64,000 nucleotides of DNA from Arthrobacter sp. PGP41 (GTDB taxonomy: Bacteria; Actinomycetota; Actinomycetes; Actinomycetales; Micrococcaceae): NCBI RefSeq assembly GCF_002953935.1, contig NZ_CP026514.1:2294001-2358000 (forward strand), in the 5' to 3' direction. Each line of letters starts with the position of its first letter. Within the stretch, counting starts at the first letter, position 1. The position numbers and the translations under genes were made by a program. Under the pieces are notes generated by a model. The model had not been told where the DNA came from and searched no databases. It worked only from the letters and a program-made list of their open reading frames with translations. Below, one piece after another: positions 27,493 through 37,100 of this stretch.

Positions 27493-30027
27493 CTAGGCCG
27501 GGACGATGTTGACCAGTTTAGGTGCGCGGACAATCACAGTACGGATGGCGCGGCCGTCCAATGCCCGCTGGACATTCTCCGACGCAAGCGCCAGTTCGCG
27601 CAGCTGGTCCTCGGAGACGTTTGGCGAGACTTCCAGCCTGTCCCGGACCTTGCCCTGGACCTGCACCACCGCCGTGACGGTGTCCTGGACCAGCAGGGAT
27701 TGGTCATGGGCCGGCCATCCCGCATTCGCGACGGAGGCCGGGTGGCCCAGGACGTTCCACATGTCCTCAGCCGTATACGGCGCGAAAAGGCTCAGGATCA
27801 CCGCGACGGCCTCAGCGGCCTCGCGCACGGCCGGGTCGGCGCCGCCGGCTCCGGAGGCTGCATCTATGGTCTTGCGGGTGGCGTTGACCAGCTCCATCAA
27901 CTTGGCCACCACCACGTTGAACTTGTTGGCGTCCAGCAGCGCGGCGGCGTCGGCGATGGTCCGGTGCGTGACGGAGCGCAGTGCGCGGTCGCCGGTGGTG
28001 ACGTCGACGCCGGTTTCGCTCGCCACATCCTGGGCCAGGCGCCACGCCCGCGCGAGGAACTTGGCGGAACCGGAGGGTGAAACGTCAGCCCAGTCCACGT
28101 CGTCCTCGGGCGGGGAGGCGAAGATCATGGTGAGGCGGACGGCGTCCACACCGTATTTGTCCAGCTGCTCGCCGAGGTCAACACCATTGCCAAGCGACTT
28201 GCTCATGGCTTTGCCGCCGTTAAGCACCTGGCCCTGGTTGAGCAGGGCGCTGAACGGCTCGTCGGCGTCGATCATTCCGAGGTCGTGGATGACCTTGGTG
28301 AAGAACCGGGCGTACAGCAGGTGCAGGATGGCGTGCTCAACGCCGCCGACGTACTGGCCCACCGGCATCCAGTCGTTGATTTTCTCCGGGTCGAAGGGTC
28401 CCTCCGTATAGTGCGGGGAGACGAAACGCAGGAAGTACCACGACGAGTCCACGAAGGTGTCCATAGTGTCGGTATCCCGCTTGGCCGGGCCATGGCAGGA
28501 CGGGCAGTCGACGTTGACCCACGCTTCGGCGGCAGCCAGCGGAGAGGTGCCCTTCGGCGACAGGTCCTCGCCGCGCAGGTCGGAGGGCAGCGTGACAGGC
28601 AGCTGCTCATCGGGAACCGGGACCTCGCCGCAGGACGGGCAGTGGATGATCGGGATGGGTGTGCCCCAGAACCGCTGGCGGCTGAGCAGCCAGTCCCGCA
28701 GGCGGAAGTTCACGAACTTCTCGCCGGTGCCCTGGCGCTCCAGGATAGCGATCGCGGCGGGGATGGCCTCGGCCTTGGGCAGGCCGTCCAGCTCCCCGGA
28801 GTTGATCAGGGTGCCCTCGCCCGCGGTAGCCGTGCCGGAAACGGCAGGGTCTTCCTCGCCCGTGTCCAGGACTGCCCGGACGGGCAGGTTGAAGGTACGG
28901 GCGAAGTCAAGGTCGCGCTGGTCGTGGGCCGGCACGGCCATGATCGCGCCGGTGCCGTAGTCGGCCAGGACGTAGTCAGCGGCCCAGACGGGCAGCTTCT
29001 CCCCGTTCAGCGGGTTGACGGCGTAGCGGCCGGTGAAGACGCCGGTCTTCTCCCGCTCAGTGGACTGGCGTTCAATCTCGGAGAGGGCCTTGACTTGCTC
29101 GCGGTATTCGTCCAAGGCAGCGGCGTGTTCCCCGGTGACGAGTTCGACGGCGAGTGGTGCGTCCGCGGCCACCACAAAGAAGGTTGCCCCGTAAAGGGTG
29201 TCGGGGCGGGTGGTGAAGACCGTCACGTCCTTGGCGGGCTTGCCGCCGTCGGCCTCGATCACGAAGGTGACGTGGGCACCCTCGGAGCGCCCGATCCAGT
29301 TCTTCTGCATGGCCAGGACGCGCTCGGGCCAGTGGCCGCGGAGCTGCTCCATGTCGTCGAGCAGCCGGTCGGCGTATTCGGTGATCTTGAAGTACCACTG
29401 GTTGAGGGACTTTTTGGTGACGGTGGTGCCGCAGCGCTCGCAGGCACCGTTGACGACCTGTTCGTTGGCCAGCACCGTTTGGTCCGTGGGGCACCAGTTG
29501 ACCGGGGAGTCCTTGCGGTATGCCAGCCCGCGCTCGTAGAAGCGCTTGAACAGCCACTGGGTCCAGCGGTAGTACTCGGGATCCGAGGTATGCAGCCGGC
29601 GCGACCAGTCGGCCGAGATGGCGTACCGCTTGAAGGATGCGGCCTGGGTGTCGATATTGGCGTAGGTCCACTCGCTGGGGTGGGCGTTGCGCTTGATTGC
29701 AGCGTTTTCCGCAGGCAGGCCGAATGAATCCCAGCCGATCGGGTGCAGGACGTCGTAGCCCTTCTGGCGCAGGTAGCGGGCCACCACGTCACCCATGGCG
29801 AACGCTTCCGCATGGCCCATGTGGAGGTCGCCCGAAGGGTACGGGAACATGTCCAGGACGTAGCGCCGCTCCCGCGACCCGTCGTCGACAGGCGTGAAGA
29901 CCTTAAGGTCTTCCCATACCTGCGGCCACTTGGCCTCCATCGCCGTGAAGCTATAGGTGCCCTCCACGGGCGCCTCCGCCGACTCTGTTGCTGTTGTTCC
30001 GGTCTCTGTCTCCGGCTGAACGCCCAC
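27493..30027 (-). CDS. leuS: Leucyl-tRNA synthetase
   Basis: An 844-residue class Ia synthetase that charges tRNA-Leu. The HIGH region is [16 protein letters not shown]; the KMSKS loop reads [14 protein letters not shown]1 editing domain lies between ([15 protein letters not shown]), with a zinc-binding Cys cluster ([21 protein letters not shown]). I chose GTG at 30027, with GAAGAGGG upstream; the frame is open to 30129 but that part is an attenuator hairpin and leader. A leucine leader peptide and hairpin upstream indicate attenuation by Leu-tRNA charging. Confidence 0.95.
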   Translation of the reverse strand: MGVQPETETGTTATESAEAPVEGTYSFTAMEAKWPQVWEDLKVFTPVDDGSRERRYVLDMFPYPSGDLHMGHAEAFAMGDVVARYLRQKGYDVLHPIGWDSFGLPAENAAIKRNAHPSEWTYANIDTQAASFKRYAISADWSRRLHTSDPEYYRWTQWLFKRFYERGLAYRKDSPVNWCPTDQTVLANEQVVNGACERCGTTVTKKSLNQWYFKITEYADRLLDDMEQLRGHWPERVLAMQKNWIGRSEGAHVTFVIEADGGKPAKDVTVFTTRPDTLYGATFFVVAADAPLAVELVTGEHAAALDEYREQVKALSEIERQSTEREKTGVFTGRYAVNPLNGEKLPVWAADYVLADYGTGAIMAVPAHDQRDLDFARTFNLPVRAVLDTGEEDPAVSGTATAGEGTLINSGELDGLPKAEAIPAAIAILERQGTGEKFVNFRLRDWLLSRQRFWGTPIPIIHCPSCGEVPVPDEQLPVTLPSDLRGEDLSPKGTSPLAAAEAWVNVDCPSCHGPAKRDTDTMDTFVDSSWYFLRFVSPHYTEGPFDPEKINDWMPVGQYVGGVEHAILHLLYARFFTKVIHDLGMIDADEPFSALLNQGQVLNGGKAMSKSLGNGVDLGEQLDKYGVDAVRLTMIFASPPEDDVDWADVSPSGSAKFLARAWRLAQDVASETGVDVTTGDRALRSVTHRTIADAAALLDANKFNVVVAKLMELVNATRKTIDAASGAGGADPAVREAAEAVAVILSLFAPYTAEDMWNVLGHPASVANAGWPAHDQSLLVQDTVTAVVQVQGKVRDRLEVSPNVSEDQLRELALASENVQRALDGRAIRTVIVRAPKLVNIVPA

Positions 30028-30116
30028 TGCTGCCCTCTTCTGTTCTGTTACGGCATCTGTGCTGCCATAACGGCCTGATCCTGCTGCTGCCACCGGAATG
30101 CTCCCGGACACACAAA

Positions 30117-30138
30117 AGCCCCTCACCATGGAGGGGCT
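30117..30138 (-). terminator. Attenuator hairpin in the leuS leader
   Basis: On the leuS strand, AGCCCCTC-CATGGT-GAGGGGCT is an 8-bp perfect stem with a 6-nt loop that runs into TTTTGTG. It begins 8 nt after the leader-peptide stop codon and ends 90 bp before the leuS start. This is the position and form of an intrinsic terminator used in attenuation. Confidence 0.7.
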
Positions 30139-30146
30139 GCCGCACG

Positions 30147-30200
30147 CTATCCGTTGGTCCGGATACCGGGCGGCTGGCTAAGCAGAAGGATCGCACGCAT
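30147..30200 (-). promoter_or_regulatory. leuS leader peptide, [17 protein letters not shown]
   Basis: A 17-codon frame from ATG (30198-30200) to TAG (30147-30149). Codons 5-7 are leucines (CTT CTG CTT). TAAAGT (30207-30212) lies 6 bp upstream of the ATG, as in a leaderless transcript. The first residues, Met-Arg-Ala-x-Leu-Leu-Leu-Ser, match those of the leuA leader at 4276-4332, and a terminator-like hairpin follows at once. The reading frame is seen; ribosome-mediated attenuation in response to leucine is inferred. Confidence 0.75.
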
Positions 30201-30567
30201 GAAACCACTTTAGCGCACCCGGGCAGCAACGCTGCCGGGTGCCTGCCGGAAATGACGGCCCCCGCCAGGACCCACAGGGTACGAGTCCCCCTACTGCAAC
30301 GGCCCGCAGGATTACGTGTCCCCCTACTGCCGCCACCCGCGAAACCACGTGCACTCCCTAACCCCCTACAGGCGCGAACTTGCGTGCCTTTCCCTCTTGC
30401 CAACAACGGCAGCGCAGGTGCATTGTAATGACCAAGTCTGTGGGGAAACTGACTGGTCTCCGGCGTAGGAGCCTGAAATGTATTCTTGCCATTTACACCC
30501 GCAGCAACGTAGCCGCGGGCTGCACCTTTCGTTTTACCCCAGCCGAGAAACCAGCAGGTGACATACC
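30201..30567. other. Intergenic region between the leuS leader and the RND operon
   Basis: This 367-bp divergent region holds the leuS promoter element (30207-30212), a GC-rich inverted repeat (30215-30227 with 30231-30242), the tandem repeats at 30281-30379, and then about 190 bp upstream of the first RND permease, including TATTCT at 30481-30486 as a possible -10 box. No regulator gene and no convincing small ORF were found. Confidence 0.5.
30281..30379. repeat. Three degenerate 33-bp tandem repeats
   Basis: Units begin at 30281, 30314 and 30347. The first two share ACGWGTCCCCCTACTGC (W = A/T) at their left ends (30281-30297, 30314-30330); the third is a weaker copy starting ACGTGCACTCCCTA. 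Right halves of the units are less similar. The period is exactly 33 bp across all three. It is between the leuS and RND promoters, so binding sites or a remnant of a dispersed intergenic repeat are possible. Confidence 0.6.
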
Positions 30568-33500
30568 ATGTTTGGCTGGGTTACCCGGTTCAGCATGCAG
30601 TTTCGGATCCTGGTTCTCGCCATCGCAGCGGGCCTCATTACTTTTGGCGTAGTGAATGTTCCACACATGGCTGTGGACACCATGCCGGAGTTCGCCCCAG
30701 CACACGTCGAGATCCAAACCGAAGCCCTTGGGCTTTCCGCCGTTGAGGTCGAACAGCTCATCACCGCACCCATGGAGGCCGACCTCCTCAACGGTGTCGC
30801 CTGGCTGGACGAGATCCGTTCGAAATCCGTTGCCGGCCTGTCTTCCATCGAGCTCATCTTCGAGCCCGGAACCGACCTCCTGCGTGCGCGCCAGCTGGTC
30901 GCGGAACGCATGACCCAGGCGCACGCGCTGCCCAACGTCTCTTCCCCGCCCCTGATCATGCAGCCTATGTCCTCCACCAGCCGCGTCATGATGGTCAAGA
31001 TGAACTCCAAGGAGCTCTCGGGCATCGACATGTCTGTCCTGGCCCGGTGGAAGATCAAGCCCCGGCTGATCGGTATCCCCGGCGTCGCGAACGTCTCCAT
31101 CTGGGGCCAGCGCGAACAGCAGCTGCAGGTCGAAGTCAATCCTGCGCAGCTGCGGGACAAAGGCATCACCCTTGAGCAGCTGGTCAAGACCACGGGTAAC
31201 GCAGTGTGGGTTTCGCCGCTGAGCTTCCTTGAGGCTTCAACGCCGGGAACCGGCGGCTTCGTGGAATCACCGAACCAGCGACTCGGCATCCAGCACGTCC
31301 TCCCCATCCGCACCCCGGCAGACCTGGCCAAGGTCAGCGTGGAGGAAGCGGACCCGCCGTTGCTGCTGGGCGACATCGCCCAGGTGAAGGAAGACCATCA
31401 ACCACTGATCGGCGATGCCGTTGTGGGAGCTGATGCGGGCCTGATGCTGGTGATCGAAAAGTTCCCCAACACCAGCACCGTAGAGGTCACCCGAAATGTC
31501 GAAGCGGCTTTGAAAGACATGGAGCCCGGCCTCACGGGAGTCCAACTTGATACGTCCGTCTTCCGTCCCGCAACCGATGTCCAAGACTCGGTCAACAGTC
31601 TAGCTCTCGCGTTGCTGATCAGCCTGCTGGTCGCGGTCGCCCTTTTCTGGCTGTTCTTCCGCTCCTGGCGGGTCGCCGTGATAGCGCTTGTGGCCATCGT
31701 AACAACGGTCACAACGGCGGCGGTTGTGCTGATCGCCCGAGACGCCACACTCAACGTTGCCATCCTGGTGGGCGTACTGCTCGGCACGTCCGTCATTGTG
31801 GGTGACATCGTAGAAGAGCTCCAGGCCCACCGGCGAACGTCGACGGACCGGGGTGCCCTCGAGGGGCAGCCTGCCAGGTCGCTGGCAAACCGCGTCGTCA
31901 GGGGTGTGCGCACCCCGCTGTTCCATGCCTCATTGATCATGGTTGTTGTCCTCGCTCCAACGCTCTTCCTCACCAGCGTGGCCGGCGCGTTCTTCACGCC
32001 GCTTTTCTGGTCACTGGCCCTTACCCTTGGGGCCGCACTGCTCGTCGGACTGTCCGTGACACCTGTATTGGCTCATTTCCTGCTTCCGGCGAAGACTGCT
32101 CCGGCCAGGGAACTTCCCGCTGTCGGACGCGCGAAGGCATACTACGGCCGCACGCTGGACGGGATCGGTCCTCGGAGAGGCCTAGCCGTCGCGGCGATGG
32201 TGGTCGTGGGAATGCTTGGGATCGCAGCCGGTTCCCAGCTGACGCTCAACAGGCAACTCGTTCCCACGCTGCCAGACCGGACCCTCCTGGTCCAGTGGGA
32301 CAGTGCAGCCGGAACATCGAATGACGAAGTCCGCCGCATCGCGGCCCGGGCTTCCGACGAACTGCGGGCCCTCCCGGGAGTTTCCGGGGTTGGCGGGCAT
32401 GTGGGCAGAGCGATCTCCTCCGATCAGGTGGTGGGCAACAGCTCCGCTGAACTCTGGATCTCCATTGATCGGGAGGCAAACTTCGCCGAGACGGAGCGTG
32501 CCGTACGGGACGTGGTCCAGGGCTACCCCGGCATTGCGCATAACGTGATGAACTACTCGCAGCAGTCGATGGGCGATGTGCGAACCAGCATGGAGCCGGG
32601 TTTCGCGGTCCGGGTTTATGGAACGGAAATGCCGGTGCTGCGCGAAAAGGCGGAGGAGGTCCGCCAGGCCATTCGGAAGGTTGCCGGCGTGAACAACCCC
32701 ACCGTTGTCACCGCCGACATGACCCCGATTGTCGAGGTAAAGGTCGATCTTGCGGCTGCGGAAAAGCACGGTGTAAAGCCGGGTGACGCAAGGCGCGCCG
32801 CCGCGACGCTTATGCAGGGCATCGTTGTAGGAAACCTCTTCGAACAGCAGAAGGTGTTCGAAGTGGTCGTCCGCGGAGCTGTGGGCGTCCGGGACGACCT
32901 GACCAGCATCCGGGAACTGCTCTTGGATACGCCTAGCGGCGGCCACGTCCAACTCGGCCAGATTGCCGATGTGCGCATGGTTCCCAACGAGGTTGTCATC
33001 CAACATGATGCCACTTCCAGGCGAATCGACGTGGTGGCCGATGTTAGCGGACGACCGCTTGCAGACATCCAGCGGGATATCGAGGCGGCCATCCAGCAGA
33101 TTCAGTTCCCTGTCGAGTACCACGCCGAGATCCCCACAAAATATGGTGAGCTCCAGGCCGCGGATACCTTGGTGCACGGACTCGGAGCTGCTGCGGCCCT
33201 GGCTGTGCTGCTCCTGCTCCAGACAGCGGTGAGGAGCTGGAAACTGGCTGTCGCCACATTCCTGGCACTTCCCGCCGCGATGTCCGGAGCGGCGGTGGCG
33301 GCCTGGTTCGGATCGGCGTCGCTGTCCTGGCTGTCGCTGACAGCGTTTGCAGCTGTTCTGGCCATCGCCGCACGCAATGCGGCAATGCTGTCCGCACGCG
33401 TCGACGAGATCTGGCGCGGGACTGCCGGAGCGCAGCGCACGGACGTGGTCATGCAGGCAGCCCGGGATCGGGTATCGCCGGTCCTGAAGTCGGCGGTCAT

Positions 33501-33738
33501 CACGCTCCTCGTGATGATGCCGCCCGCCATCCTGGGCGGCACAGTTGGCCAGGCCTTGATTGCTCCGATGCTGCTGATTATTGGCGGCGGCCTGGTGACC
33601 ACAACGCTCGTGGGGCTCTTCATCCTCCCGTCGCTCGCCCTCTGGTTCGGTCCACGCACCGAGCCCGAAGAGTGGTCGGAAGTCTACGAATCAGAACATC
33701 CAGTCATGTCGATGCCGGAAAAGGTGAAAGTATCATGA
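30568..33738 (+). CDS. RND efflux permease, CusA/AcrB-like, with atypical proton-relay motif
   Basis: A 1056-residue polytopic protein of the AcrB/ActD/CusA family. It has the full RND plan: TM1, a large extracytoplasmic domain (from about residue 35), TM2-6, a second large domain (about 550-850) and TM7-12. Family sequence includes DTMPEFAPAHVEIQTEALGL after TM1. In TM4 the acidic pair of RND pumps reads Gly412-Asp413, and the Glu of the VEN motif is Gln419; the basic TM10 residue is Arg936. It overlaps the next gene by 4 bp (ATGA). A drug, metal or lipid substrate is possible. RND pumps of this type usually serve diderms; this host is monoderm. Paralogue: 34192-37332. Confidence 0.88.
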   Translation: MFGWVTRFSMQFRILVLAIAAGLITFGVVNVPHMAVDTMPEFAPAHVEIQTEALGLSAVEVEQLITAPMEADLLNGVAWLDEIRSKSVAGLSSIELIFEPGTDLLRARQLVAERMTQAHALPNVSSPPLIMQPMSSTSRVMMVKMNSKELSGIDMSVLARWKIKPRLIGIPGVANVSIWGQREQQLQVEVNPAQLRDKGITLEQLVKTTGNAVWVSPLSFLEASTPGTGGFVESPNQRLGIQHVLPIRTPADLAKVSVEEADPPLLLGDIAQVKEDHQPLIGDAVVGADAGLMLVIEKFPNTSTVEVTRNVEAALKDMEPGLTGVQLDTSVFRPATDVQDSVNSLALALLISLLVAVALFWLFFRSWRVAVIALVAIVTTVTTAAVVLIARDATLNVAILVGVLLGTSVIVGDIVEELQAHRRTSTDRGALEGQPARSLANRVVRGVRTPLFHASLIMVVVLAPTLFLTSVAGAFFTPLFWSLALTLGAALLVGLSVTPVLAHFLLPAKTAPARELPAVGRAKAYYGRTLDGIGPRRGLAVAAMVVVGMLGIAAGSQLTLNRQLVPTLPDRTLLVQWDSAAGTSNDEVRRIAARASDELRALPGVSGVGGHVGRAISSDQVVGNSSAELWISIDREANFAETERAVRDVVQGYPGIAHNVMNYSQQSMGDVRTSMEPGFAVRVYGTEMPVLREKAEEVRQAIRKVAGVNNPTVVTADMTPIVEVKVDLAAAEKHGVKPGDARRAAATLMQGIVVGNLFEQQKVFEVVVRGAVGVRDDLTSIRELLLDTPSGGHVQLGQIADVRMVPNEVVIQHDATSRRIDVVADVSGRPLADIQRDIEAAIQQIQFPVEYHAEIPTKYGELQAADTLVHGLGAAAALAVLLLLQTAVRSWKLAVATFLALPAAMSGAAVAAWFGSASLSWLSLTAFAAVLAIAARNAAMLSARVDEIWRGTAGAQRTDVVMQAARDRVSPVLKSAVITLLVMMPPAILGGTVGQALIAPMLLIIGGGLVTTTLVGLFILPSLALWFGPRTEPEEWSEVYESEHPVMSMPEKVKVS

Positions 33739-34190
33739 CCAGCAAAAGCCTCCTTCGGCGCCTGCCAGTCGCAGCTGCTGTCTGCGCCGCACTGTTGTCC
33801 TCACTGCCCGCCTGTGCCCAAACCACAGCGCAGGCGGAGTCTTCATCCGAAGCGCCGGCGAAAGTGGAGAAGAATGCCACCACTGGCATCGCACGGATAA
33901 CACTCAGCCAGCGGGCCATTGATCGGCTTGAACTGCTCACGGATACCGTCAAGCCTGCCCCGGAGGGGGGAGGCATTGTCCTTCCCTACGCTGCCCTGCT
34001 TTACGACGCCCACGGGAAGACGTGGGTTTACGCGAACCCCGAGCCGAGGGTGTTTGAGCGCCAGGCTGTCACCGTCTCCAAAGTGGAGGCCGGTGTGGTC
34101 ACGGCCAGCGCGGGTCCCGCGGTCGGGACTCCGGTGGTGACCGTGGCTGCCGCTGAGTTGTTCGGCGCCGAGTTCAACACAGGCAAATGA
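33735..34190 (+). CDS. Miniature membrane-fusion/adaptor-like secreted protein
   Basis: A 151-residue exported protein. A basic start and hydrophobic core (LPVAAAVCAALLSSLPAC) form a signal peptide; LPAC may act as a lipobox, though it is a weak one. The rest resembles the C-terminal membrane-proximal part of CusB/CzcB-type adaptors: ITLSQRAIDRLELLTDTV, IVLPYAALLYDAHGKTWVYA, FERQAVTVSKVEAGVVTAS. The barrel-sandwich and helical hairpin of normal adaptors (about 400 residues) are absent. It starts inside the stop of the upstream permease and ends 1 bp before the downstream one, so all three are translationally coupled. The similarity is by eye. Confidence 0.72.
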   Translation: MTSKSLLRRLPVAAAVCAALLSSLPACAQTTAQAESSSEAPAKVEKNATTGIARITLSQRAIDRLELLTDTVKPAPEGGGIVLPYAALLYDAHGKTWVYANPEPRVFERQAVTVSKVEAGVVTASAGPAVGTPVVTVAAAELFGAEFNTGK

Positions 34191-34191
34191 C

Positions 34192-37100
34192 ATGCGCCGG
34201 ATCGTAGCGGCCAGCCTGAGGTTTAGATCGATCGTCATAGCGTTGGCGGCGGCTCTGATGATGGTTGGCGGGGCGCAGCTCAGCAGCGCATCGGTGGACG
34301 TATTCCCCGAATTCGCGCCGCCCAAAGTCGAGGTCCAGACAGCCTGCCTGGGACTGACAGCCGCTGAGGTGGAGGAGCTGGTGTCAGTTCCCCTGGAAGA
34401 GGCGTTCAACGGCATTGACGGCCTCGATCACATGCGGTCCAAGTCGGTACCCCAACTCTCATCCATTGTGATGGAGTTCAAGAACGACATGGATCTGCTC
34501 ACCGCCCGCCAGCTGGTGTCCGAGCGGATGGCGACAGTTATTCCGACCCTGCCTACGTGGGCAGCGCCGCCGGTGATGCTGCAGCCGCTGTCTTCCACCA
34601 GCCGGGTGATGAAGATCGGGTTGTCCTCCGACACCCGGTCCCTGATCGAGATGTCGATGATCTCCTACTGGAACATCCGGGCCCATCTGCTCCGCGTCCC
34701 GGGAGTGGCGAATGTGGCAATCTGGGGTGAACGCCTCCAGATGCTCCAGGTCCAGGCTGATCCGGCCAGGTTGGCAGCACACAAGGTCAGCCTTGAATCC
34801 GTCATGACCACCACGGCCAACGCCCTCGACGCCGGCCTGCTGCAATATTCCCCAGGCGCCGTGATCGGCACCGGCGGATCGTTCGACACACCCAATCAGT
34901 CAATCGGAATCACCCATACACAGCCCATCACGTCACCCGCGGAGCTTGCGCAAGTGACACTCGAAGATCGGGAGGGACTGCCCCCGCTCCGGCTGAGTGA
35001 CGTGGCAAACGTGGTGGAGGACCATCAACAGTTGATTGGGGACGCCGTCATCAACGGCGGCCCGGGGTTGATGCTGATCGTGGAGAAGCTGCCGTGGGGC
35101 AACACCCTCGAAGTCACGCGAGGGGTGGAAGAGGCAATGAAGCAGCTCGAACCCGGACTGACGGGAATCGCTGTGGACACGGCCATCTTCAGGCCGGCGA
35201 CATTTATCGAGGAATCGCTCGGCAATCTCGGCGTAGCCCTCCTTCTCGGATGCCTGTTGGTCATTCTCGTGCTGAGTGTCTTCCTGTTCCAGTGGCGGAC
35301 GGCTTTGGTCAGCGTGCTGGCCATCCCCTTGTCATTGATGGCTGCAGCCCTCGTGTTGTATTGGACCGGCGGAACAATCAACACAATGGTGTTGGCGGGG
35401 TTGGTGATCGCCGTCGGTGTGGTGGTGGACGACGCCATCATCGACGTCGAGAATATCGTCAGGCGCCTGCGGCACCACCGGGCAACCGGCGGCACCGAAA
35501 GCACCGCGAGGGTGGTGGTCAATGCATCCCTGGAAGTCCGCGGACCTATTGTCTACGCCACGCTGATCATTGTGGCGGCCACGGTCCCGATTTTCTTCCT
35601 GGACGGGCTGACGGGCGCGTTCTTCCGGCCGCTGGCCACCTCCTACACCCTCGCGGTCATGGCGTCCATGGTCGTGGCGCTCACAGTGACGCCGGCGATG
35701 GCATACATCTTCCTCCGAAACGCCAAGCTGGAGGACAAGGATCCGCCTGTTGTCAGGGTCCTGAAGCGCTGGTATGCCAATGCGCTGCGTCCCATCGTCC
35801 GACGCCCCGTTCCAGGGTATGTCTCCCTTGGCGTCCTGGGTGTGGTCGGTATCGTGGCGGCACCGCTGCTGGGCCAGTCGTTGCTCCCCTCCTTTAAGGA
35901 ACGTGATTTCCTGATGCACTGGCTCACGCAGCCCGGCACGTCCAACGCGGAGGAGGTCCGTGTCAGCGAACTGGCCTGCAGGGAACTCATGACCATCCAA
36001 GGCGTGAACAACTGCGGGGCCCACACGGGGCAGGCGTTCAACGCTGATGAGGTGGTGGGCGTCTACTTCGGTGAGAACTGGATCAGCGTTGACCCCGGGG
36101 TGGATTATGACAAGACCCTTGCAAAGGTTCAGGAAGTCGTGGACGGCTACCCCGGAATCGTCCGGGATGTCCAGACCTACCTGAAGGAACGCATCCGCGA
36201 GGTTTTGACTGGTACTGGTTACGCTGTGGTGGTCCGCGTCTACGGCGACGACCTTGCTACCCTCCGCCAGGAAGCTGACAAGATCAAGGAAATACTGGGG
36301 GGCATCGATGGCGCCATCGGCGCGAAGGTTGCCCTGCAGGCCAACATCCCGCAGATCGATGTGGAAGTGAACCTGGAAGCGGCGAACCGCCACGGGCTGA
36401 AGCCGGGCGACGTGCGCCGTGCGGCTGCCACCATGGTGGCCGGCGAAGAAGTCGGCGACATCTACCGGGACGGCAAGGCCTACGACGTCCAGGTGTGGAG
36501 CCCCCCGGAGGTCCGGACGAGCGTTACGAGCATAGAGAACCTCATACTCGATACGCCCTCCGGGCAAAAGATCCGGCTGGCCGACGTGGCCGCAGTTTCG
36601 GTGAAGCCCACGCCCAACGTCATCGAGCGCTCAGAAGGGTCCAGGCGCATCGACGTCAGTGCCAACGTCAAGGAAGGAGACCTGGCGAAGGTAGTGGAGA
36701 AGCTCCAGTCTGAGATGGGTTCGGTTCAGTTCCCTGTCGGCTACAGCGCGGTTGTCCTTGGCGAGTATGCCGAGCGGCAGGCAGCATCCCAACGGTTGCT
36801 CTTCTACTCGTTTGGCGCTGTCATCGTTGTCTACCTTCTCCTGCAAGCAGCCTTCAAGAGCTGGCGGCTGGCAACCCTGGCCATCCTGACCCTGCCGGTG
36901 GCGCTCGTGGGCGGAATTATCGCAGCCCATCTTAGCGGTGGAATCCTGTCCCTGGGTTCCCTGGTTGGCTTCCTCACGCTCATGGGGATCGCGGCCCGCA
37001 ACGGCATCCTGCTCATCAACCACTGCCAGCACCTCGAACAGTTCGAGGGCGTCCCCTTCGGCCCGGAACTGGTGCTTCGGGGGGCTGCCGAGAGGCTGTC

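Noticed and set aside
30030..30260. T-box riboswitch for leuS
   Set aside because: No T-box sequence (UGGN) or specifier loop layout; the leader peptide plus hairpin explains the region better.
30281..30379. CRISPR array
   Set aside because: Only three degenerate units with a 33-bp period and no distinct spacers; no cas genes.
30380..30652. A 90-codon plus-strand frame before the first RND permease
   Set aside because: It runs into the permease start in another frame, has no ribosome-binding site and no conserved sequence.
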